Positions 57,914 through 64,000 of a stretch of DNA of 64,000 bases are shown here, piece after piece (the stretch's first letter is position 1; every line of letters begins with the position of its first letter). Under the pieces are notes generated by a model. It saw nothing but the letters and a program-made list of their open reading frames with translations. It was not told where the DNA came from and made no database searches. The stretch is from NCBI RefSeq assembly GCF_003324165.1, contig NW_025407827.1, forward strand, positions 186,001 through 250,000, in the 5' to 3' direction. The stretch is from Naegleria lovaniensis (lineage: Eukaryota > Heterolobosea > Eutetramitea > Acrasida > Naegleriidae). Both the position numbers and the translations under genes were made by a program.

Positions 57914-60079
57914 ATGGCCCGCCGTGAAGATGATGAAGACAACGGCTTTACTTCGAACGTCCGATACAATGTCGATCATTGTCTAGTGGATCATGAAGCA
58001 ATGTTCGGAATGATCGCTGAAGAATCGGAACAAGAAAAATTATTGGCTGACTTTCGTAATTATGATAATAATCCTCGTGATGACATTCCGGGCCCAATTT
58101 CTTTTATGGGCCGAGGAAATGGACGTTTTAGTCACACTAACAACGGAAATGATGGAATTCAATCATCACTTTATCCAACAATGAATTCAGCTACTCAACA
58201 ATTGATGATGAATAAGAAAAATCGAAAACAACCAACAACAACCGAATTGCAGCATTGGAAAGAAATGCGAAATCTAGTAGAGGAGAAGGGACAAAGTAAA
58301 TTTCTTTCATCCCTCAAACAAATTCAAGAAAATAGAACAGGAACTGCAAAAGACAAAATTCCACTTTTACCTGTAATTGTTCGACAAATTTTACATTATG
58401 ATTCACATGAATCAGCTCATGTTGTAGTTGGAGAAATTGGATCTGACATGGAAATGGAGGGAACAATATCAAGAAAAGCCATTGAAAGAAATCCGAGTAT
58501 TCTCACAGTTGGAACGGTGGTTTTATTGAAGAAAATTCAACTTTATTGTCCTAGGCCTGCAAAATTTCACTTGATAATTTCAGAAAAGAATACAGCAAAA
58601 GTTTGGACCAATGATACTGAAGAAGCAAACAAAAAGTTAAAAGTGGAAGCTACACCATTATCATCAGCCATTCGAGTGACCAATGAAGACATGGACTCCT
58701 TTGGCCCAAATATTGATAGTATGGATTCGACACCTCCCTCTGGTGACCGTAGAGAAGAACCTGTTTCTGTTCATCACTATCCTGCTACTACTGCTGCTAC
58801 TACTGCTCGTTCTACAACCAATCCAACTCTTGCCAACAAACCCCAACATTTGACAAGCACAGAAAAATTCGTACCTCCTCCTCAAGCATTTCTACGACCA
58901 CCACAAAAACCAGCAACAAGCAATAGCACGACACCACCGAATTTAAATTCCACGAACCGTTTTCGACCTCCACCACCTCACTATGAAACACCAGAAACAC
59001 CAAAATCGAATGACTCCAATCTACTGCCGAATGAATTTGAATTTTCACAACCTCTATTAACCACGCCGTCACGATCCAACCACTCCAACCACTCGAGGTC
59101 GAGTACTGAAAATCTCTCTCCAGAATTATTAAGCACGACAACATCCACCAAACGAAAATTCCATCCACCACCCATGATCTCCTCACAATCTTCAATAGAA
59201 AATGACATGCCTAACAAGAAGAGAAAACAATTAATGGTGGCACCTTCTCTGGATCCAATCAATGATCTATCCCAAACACCTGGCCATTTTCAAAAAGACT
59301 CGTTCAATGATCCCTTATTTGATGAAAACTCCAATCAGTCCACACCCATGTCCTATTCACCTCCTCTTTTTCAAGAGCAGCGATCCGCGACAAGCAAATC
59401 ACCAAGCGATCAAGCAATTCCTCTTTTCAATGCAGCTTTGAGTAGTGTTGGAGACATGGCCAACTCACTACACAAAACTCCTTCTCCAAGCTCTACCTCT
59501 GGTAAATCAGTATTGCCACCTCAAACCATGGTGGGTACGACAACTTTAACAACCAATCGCGAGAAAACCTTGGCAGCAACCACTCACAAAGTTACAATGC
59601 CCATTGAAGACGATGACCCTCTCAAGGGTATTATTGACGATGATGACGAGATTTTAATACATCAGAAAGAACGATCTGTTGTGAACATGACAATTCCAAA
59701 CATTGACCACACTCGTTCTGCCATGAATGCTGGTACTGCTCGATCTTCACACCCTCCAACAGCTCAAGATTCTCATGTTTCCGTGGTGAACAATACATCG
59801 ACGCATGAACGAATACCTCAATTGACAAACAAGACTTTGGGTATGGGATTTAAACTTGCTCAACTATATTCTTCTCCAACTAAAAAGACAAAACCAACTG
59901 TGAATTTTGATGACGACAACGACGATCCTCTCAAAGACATTCTTGGAGATGACGATACCAAAGAGCAATCCTTATTCCAGGAAGCTCCTCTTCACCAACC
60001 TGTATCTACTACAGTAGTGGTCGGTAAACTACAACAACCAACCAAGAAAGTGATTGCATTTGACGATGAAGACTTTTGA
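57914..60079 (+). CDS. HROB/MCM8IP-like OB-fold recombination protein
   Basis: Single exon, 721 residues from the ATG at 57914. IPGPISFMG (near residue 58) resembles the FPGPAG element of HROB. At about 142-235 there is an OB-fold segment (LPVIVRQILHYDSHESAHVVVGEIGSDMEMEGTIS...VGTVVLLKKIQLYCPRPAKFHLII). It aligns in pattern with the HROB domain: conserved GxVxxxxxE...GxVLLLKxIxVFSP...HYLNIT. HROB recruits and activates the MCM8-MCM9 helicase in homologous recombination and meiosis. The rest is disordered and Pro/Ser/Thr-rich. Near the C-terminus two acidic elements recur, DDDPLKGIIDDDDE (about 565-580) and DDDPLKDILGDDD (about 665-680, with a spacer), and the protein ends AFDDEDF. Homology should be confirmed by profile search. 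Confidence 0.55.
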   Translation: MARREDDEDNGFTSNVRYNVDHCLVDHEAMFGMIAEESEQEKLLADFRNYDNNPRDDIPGPISFMGRGNGRFSHTNNGNDGIQSSLYPTMNSATQQLMMNKKNRKQPTTTELQHWKEMRNLVEEKGQSKFLSSLKQIQENRTGTAKDKIPLLPVIVRQILHYDSHESAHVVVGEIGSDMEMEGTISRKAIERNPSILTVGTVVLLKKIQLYCPRPAKFHLIISEKNTAKVWTNDTEEANKKLKVEATPLSSAIRVTNEDMDSFGPNIDSMDSTPPSGDRREEPVSVHHYPATTAATTARSTTNPTLANKPQHLTSTEKFVPPPQAFLRPPQKPATSNSTTPPNLNSTNRFRPPPPHYETPETPKSNDSNLLPNEFEFSQPLLTTPSRSNHSNHSRSSTENLSPELLSTTTSTKRKFHPPPMISSQSSIENDMPNKKRKQLMVAPSLDPINDLSQTPGHFQKDSFNDPLFDENSNQSTPMSYSPPLFQEQRSATSKSPSDQAIPLFNAALSSVGDMANSLHKTPSPSSTSGKSVLPPQTMVGTTTLTTNREKTLAATTHKVTMPIEDDDPLKGIIDDDDEILIHQKERSVVNMTIPNIDHTRSAMNAGTARSSHPPTAQDSHVSVVNNTSTHERIPQLTNKTLGMGFKLAQLYSSPTKKTKPTVNFDDDNDDPLKDILGDDDTKEQSLFQEAPLHQPVSTTVVVGKLQQPTKKVIAFDDEDF

Positions 60080-60515
60080 TCAAAACCAAGATTGATTTTA
60101 CAAAGTATTTGTGCATGTGGGTCCTACAAAGTTTGAGTGTTTGGTTCAAGCAATTCCAGCACCAAAGTTTGAGGAGACGACCCAAAACCAGGCCATTGTA
60201 AAATACTGGTCAACCTAAAATTTTTTATTTTTTAAAAATTTCGTTTGAAAAAAATTCGCCACAAATATGTACGTATCACGCTCTCTCCTTCATTCGACTG
60301 ACCTGTTGTGTTGAAATTGTACAAACTTTCAAAAACTGTTTAATATCAACCTATCTAATGTGTATATATATACATATTCACCACAATATATATTTAACCC
60401 CACACAATACACTTACTATTAAATATCGAATGTATCACCACAATATTATTATAATCATCTTTCGAATATTATGTAAATCAATATTCACCACCACCACCCC
60501 ACAACAGAGATAGAA
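60080..60515. other. Upstream region of RPS23
   Basis: 436 bp, AT-rich. It contains a TATATATA tract near 60365, CT-rich runs, and CACC repeats directly before the start codon, typical of a strong ribosomal-protein promoter. No gene seen. Confidence 0.4.
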
Positions 60516-60953
60516 ATGGGTTCTGGTAAACCAAGAGGTATTAAAGCCGCAAGAAAGATCAAGTCCAACAGAAGAGATTCCAGATGGGCAGATATTGACT
60601 ACAAGAAGATTGCTTTGGGAACATTGGTCAAGTCCAACCCATTCCAAGGTGCTTCTCACGCCAAGGGTATTGTTTTAGAAAAGGTTGGTGTCGAAGCCAA
60701 GCAACCTAACTCTGCCATTCGTAAGGCTGTCAGAGTCCAATTGGTCAAGAACGGAAAGAAGATTACTGCTTTCGTTCCTATGGACGGTTGTTTGCTCTTC
60801 CTCGAAGAAAACGATGAAGTTTTGGTTTCAGGATTTGGTCGTTCTGGTCACGCTGTCGGTGATATTCCGGGAGTTCGTTTCAAGGTTGTCAAGGTGGCAG
60901 GAGTATCACTTTTGGCTCTTTACAAAGGTAAAAAAGAAAAACCAAGAAATTGA
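60516..60953 (+). CDS. RPS23: 40S ribosomal protein S23 (uS12)
   Basis: Single exon, 145 residues, the length of eukaryotic uS12. Diagnostic blocks: [85 protein letters not shown] and [14 protein letters not shown]. uS12 lines the decoding centre and is needed for accurate A-site reading. In the loop carrying the hydroxylated Pro of other eukaryotes the sequence is VPMDGCL, not VPNDGCL. Codon choice is biased towards C-ending codons compared with neighbours, as expected for high expression. Confidence 0.97.
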   Translation: MGSGKPRGIKAARKIKSNRRDSRWADIDYKKIALGTLVKSNPFQGASHAKGIVLEKVGVEAKQPNSAIRKAVRVQLVKNGKKITAFVPMDGCLLFLEENDEVLVSGFGRSGHAVGDIPGVRFKVVKVAGVSLLALYKGKKEKPRN

Positions 60954-61197
60954 AGCTTATATTGTTATATCATTCAATTCATAAACATATAATTCATTAA
61001 TTTTGCATGTTTTTTAGAAGATAGCACTATCTTTAAAATTTCCTTTTTAGGAAGGTGTCACAGACTTTGACAGCTGGCATTTGTACTTTCAAGATCAGCC
61101 AAACTTGAAACAGTTGTGGAAACTTTCATTTAATTAGTTTTTTAAACATTGAAGTATTACCCAAATATATTGTGAAAAAACAATCACACACGAGAAT

Positions 61198-63999
61198 TTA
61201 TTTCTTGGATTTCTTGGTTTGTTTGGTGTTAGGATCTTCTTTCTGTTTTCTCTTTGGTTTTTTATCTTCTTCGTCCTCGCTGGAGTTATTATCATCTTTC
61301 TGTTTCCTTTTTGAAGAAGATTGTTTTTTTTTGCGTTCCTTGTTTGCATTGGACCAGTCGATCATTTGTGACTTAATTTCCTCGTGTGTACTTTTCTCTT
61401 TCAACAATTGCTCTACAATTTGTTGCATTTCCTTCTTCAGTAAATGATTCAAAATGTCGTTACTGGTGGAGCCTATTTGAGAGCGAATAAACGATCGCAA
61501 ACCGTTCGATGTTGCTTGTTTGTAGTCTGCCAAGGTCAATTCTATTGTGATTTTGTTAACAATGTCAGACAACGATGACGCTTCTTTGTTTTTCAATGCA
61601 ATTTCTGCAAGCTCCTTCTTCAATGCATCTCCATCAATTTCCAATTTATCACGCTCACACTCCAATATTGTCTTTGAGGCTTGTATCAAGTTGCATAGTT
61701 TCAAGTGATTAATCACCTTGTTGCTGATGGACCCCAATTTCTTCCTCATGAATTGTCTGAGAATGTCTTTGGAGGCATGTTCATAATTCTCAAGTGTCAC
61801 TTGAGATGCATCAAGATGAACAACGGTACGAGATGTGGTTTGAATAAAACTTTCATCAATCTCGTCACCTTGAACATCTCTCAATGAGTATACATTTTGA
61901 GCCTCCAATAATTGTCCACTGTTAATTTCATACATTCTAGGATTGTCTGTACTTGGAGAAATAATCTCCTCTCGAATCCAAATTTCCGTAATGATCTTGA
62001 AGGAGGCATTCGTAAGCTCAATTACGCTCACAATAAATTGTTCAATGTACCCACAATTTGGAAAGGTGCTCAATCGACTCTCCAATCGTTGACACATCCC
62101 ATAACTCTCAAACTCACTCAACCAGTCAAGAGCCAGACCATATTCTTTGGTTGCTTTGATTTGATCCACCAGTTGTGGATATTTGTCCAGCAAGGTGGCA
62201 GCATCCATGGCAATACGTGGAATAATCTTTTCCCAATTCTTCTCATTCATTCTTCGTTTGTTTTCCTTTCGTACAGGTTTTTTCATTTTAGGTCCTGGTT
62301 TCAAGGAGGTCCAAAATAATTGTGCACTCACATGTTGACCATGCTTGTTCTTGGGGAGCGGTAACTCGGAATTTAACAATCTCTCTTCCTTTTTGTGGTT
62401 CAACAAGTTGAAAGAGAGGCCAGAGGGTGTATTGATGTTACTTTCTTTGGGAGAGTCTGAAACACGAGTCGTGTTCGAAGAGGATTCTTGTGCAATCGAT
62501 TGTAAAAGTTCCAAAAGAGAGGTCATGTCCTTTGGTGTTCGATTTTCCTCACACGCTGATGGAGGTGCAGTATCTTTGGTCACCTCACTCGTCAATTGAG
62601 GAGGAGTCACAACCGCCACCTCACTAGTCAATTGAGGAGTACCCTTGACCACCTCACTAGTCAATTGAGGTGGTTTCACCTTATTAGAATCATCTCCAAT
62701 TACCTCCATGGCCATTTCCGCATGACTCACATCCCCATGAAAACATGTCAGAGATTTTAACTGATCAAGAATCTTGATTCGATTGAAATGGAGAAACAAG
62801 CGGTATAATGTAACCAAGTTGACTTTCACATCGATACTTGTCGCAACTTGTAATTGTTGGAGCTTGGCAAAAGTCCATCGATCAATTGCTTTGGCAATAT
62901 TCTCACCAATCAATTCATTGTATTGAATTTGATGGAATTTTGCAATTTCTTCTTTGAAATAGTCTGGCATTGCTAAACGAATCGAGTGATAATTGTATCC
63001 AGGTTCATCTGAAGGAGTTTTTCTAAATTTTCTCTCCAAATCTTCCTCTGTCCATTTTCGATTGGATTGCAAACCCATAAATTGAATGGCTCCATCAAAG
63101 AATTCGAGTAATCTCTTGTCCATGTATTTACGTGCAATTTCATTGCTGGCAGCAAATTTCCATCCATAATATCGGATAATGACTTCAAGATCATTTTGGG
63201 TAATAGAACCCTTCTCAATGATGGAGTTACCTACGGACCATGTGGCTCCTGATCTTCTGAAGGAATAGGGACAAACCTTTTCTTCTTGAATTCCAACATT
63301 TTTGGCAATACATTTCAATTCATATCTAAAATTTTCTAATGGTTGTGGTTCGAGACCCTTTCCAATGTCACTGAACAAGTATTCATCCAAACATTCCTTC
63401 TTGAATTGAATAAATTCATGATTGAGAGCATTTTCAAAAGTTCCATGAGTGAATACTTGTCTTTTTGACAAGTATTGCATGAGCAAAATGATGTTACATA
63501 AACCCACTCGATTTCCAGAAAACCATGTTTGGTGTCTATTTGTAGCACTTTCAACCTTGTCATGGACAATTTTCACTCGAACATCCATGGATTGGAGTTT
63601 ACCATTCATAAACTTGGGTTGTAATTGCAAGTGCTTCAATTGAATTTTAGCAAGGGAAAGAGGACGAGCTCCTGAAACAAATGAAACGAGCATTCGACTG
63701 GCTAGTCTTAGCCCCTTTTCAGAGCTCCAATCACACCCATGCAACATTCGAAAAATATCAATGGGTGGTAAGATGGCTGCTTGTACCTCCTCCACGTCCA
63801 CCAATTTCGATGCAGTCTTCATTTGTTGAATAGCTTCGTAAGACTTCTTTTCTCTTGCATACTTGATGAAATGTCTACAACACCAAGCTCTACAGGCACT
63901 GACATAACGTTTAACCGTATTGTATTTGAATGTTTTGCCATTCTCTTTTGGTTCTACTAACCACAAGACCCATGAATCATAGGTTTCTAAATTGATCTG
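61198..63999 (-). CDS. Tyrosine-recombinase-like protein with duplicated C-terminal module (5' partial)
   Basis: The frame is open to the window end, so the start is missing. The N-terminal part fits a core-binding domain (YNTVKRYVSACRAWCCRHF). The catalytic-type region has box I SFVSGARPLSLAKIQLKHL (Arg), box II YSFRRSGATWSVGN (HxxR position with Tyr for His), and a final RYYGWK...NEIARKYMDKRL with a candidate Tyr nucleophile. This is the Crypton/phage-integrase pattern. A disordered linker carries three PQLTSEV repeats, then two copies of a module of about 45 residues: VTLENYEHASKDILRQFMRKKLG and LTLADYKQATSNGLRSFIRSQIG. The end is a Lys-rich nuclear-localisation tail. It could be a mobile element gene or a domesticated recombinase. 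Confidence 0.6.
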   Translation of the reverse strand, partial: QINLETYDSWVLWLVEPKENGKTFKYNTVKRYVSACRAWCCRHFIKYAREKKSYEAIQQMKTASKLVDVEEVQAAILPPIDIFRMLHGCDWSSEKGLRLASRMLVSFVSGARPLSLAKIQLKHLQLQPKFMNGKLQSMDVRVKIVHDKVESATNRHQTWFSGNRVGLCNIILLMQYLSKRQVFTHGTFENALNHEFIQFKKECLDEYLFSDIGKGLEPQPLENFRYELKCIAKNVGIQEEKVCPYSFRRSGATWSVGNSIIEKGSITQNDLEVIIRYYGWKFAASNEIARKYMDKRLLEFFDGAIQFMGLQSNRKWTEEDLERKFRKTPSDEPGYNYHSIRLAMPDYFKEEIAKFHQIQYNELIGENIAKAIDRWTFAKLQQLQVATSIDVKVNLVTLYRLFLHFNRIKILDQLKSLTCFHGDVSHAEMAMEVIGDDSNKVKPPQLTSEVVKGTPQLTSEVAVVTPPQLTSEVTKDTAPPSACEENRTPKDMTSLLELLQSIAQESSSNTTRVSDSPKESNINTPSGLSFNLLNHKKEERLLNSELPLPKNKHGQHVSAQLFWTSLKPGPKMKKPVRKENKRRMNEKNWEKIIPRIAMDAATLLDKYPQLVDQIKATKEYGLALDWLSEFESYGMCQRLESRLSTFPNCGYIEQFIVSVIELTNASFKIITEIWIREEIISPSTDNPRMYEINSGQLLEAQNVYSLRDVQGDEIDESFIQTTSRTVVHLDASQVTLENYEHASKDILRQFMRKKLGSISNKVINHLKLCNLIQASKTILECERDKLEIDGDALKKELAEIALKNKEASSLSDIVNKITIELTLADYKQATSNGLRSFIRSQIGSTSNDILNHLLKKEMQQIVEQLLKEKSTHEEIKSQMIDWSNANKERKKKQSSSKRKQKDDNNSSEDEEDKKPKRKQKEDPNTKQTKKSKK
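62581..62669 (-). repeat. Three imperfect tandem repeats within the recombinase-like gene
   Basis: A 20-base core (CACCTCACTAGTCAATTGAG on the plus strand, with one C for A in the first copy) occurs at 62581, 62617 and 62650. It encodes three PQLTSEV heptads. Spacings are 36 and 33 bp, so the frame is kept. Confidence 0.85.
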
Positions 64000-64000
64000 A

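Noticed and set aside
60080-60515. tRNA-like GGTTCAAGC near 60143
   Set aside because: No acceptor stem, D-arm or anticodon arm could be formed.

Overview
This is a gene-dense, AT-rich nuclear eukaryotic segment. Coding regions carry short GT..AG introns (about 43-185 bp where I resolved both ends), TAA, TAG and TGA all act as stops, and many start codons follow a run of A. The mix (peroxin-3, COQ4, OSCA/TMEM63 channel, LSM1, UTP10, RRP12, HEI10-like RING protein, DNA polymerase alpha B subunit) plus very short introns and tight spacing suggests a free-living protist. A heterolobosean amoeba such as Naegleria is my best guess, but it is an inference from style, not from a database match.

Layout. 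1-3250: 5'-truncated IPT plus caspase-like pseudoenzyme carrying a duplicated module. 3263-4702 (-): eIF1A-like protein and GDSL/SGNH hydrolase. 5001-8257 (+): RCC1-repeat protein, then an F-box/small-GTPase fusion. 8378-9252 (-): ERI1-like DEDDh exonuclease with a long inverted repeat just upstream. 9564-10912 (+): PEX3. 11249-12049 (-): DCN1-like neddylation factor. 12498-16046 (+): OSCA/TMEM63 channel. 16131-19608 (-): TPR-SGNH fusion and COQ4. 20071-23563 (+): large protein of unknown function. 23560-23832 (-): a structured RNA that I identify as RNase MRP RNA. 24088-25433 (+): HEI10/CCNB1IP1-like RING protein. 25526-26679 (-): small mitochondrial-type protein and a degenerate J-protein. 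27002-31546 (+): PARP6/8-type ADP-ribosyltransferase and a single-pass membrane protein. 31582-33338 (-): organellar asparaginyl-tRNA synthetase. 33539-50143 (+): UTP10, RCC1-like protein, TM2-domain protein, LSM1, NRBF2/Atg38-like protein, POLA2 and a large coiled-coil protein. 50484-56704 (-): histone H3, RRP12 and an alpha/beta hydrolase. 57125-60953 (+): unknown protein, HROB-like OB-fold protein and ribosomal protein uS12 (RPS23). 61198-end (-): tyrosine-recombinase-like protein running off the window.

Functional themes. UTP10, RRP12, uS12 and the RNase MRP RNA all serve small-subunit ribosome production. POLA2, histone H3, the HROB-like protein and the HEI10-like protein serve replication or (meiotic) recombination. 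LSM1 and the ERI1-like nuclease serve RNA turnover. No operons, CRISPR arrays, tRNA genes or intact transposons were seen. Three genes show apparent single-position reading-frame breaks (near 3110, 18058 and 45030), and one has an in-frame stop that a 42-bp intron would remove. Sequence or assembly indels should be considered for these four.

The most notable items are the RNase MRP RNA with a reconstructable P1/P2/P3/P4/P8 fold, the catalytically dead caspase-like protein, the tyrosine recombinase with a duplicated C-terminal module, the F-box-GTPase fusion, and a histone H3 with two extra residues beside K27.
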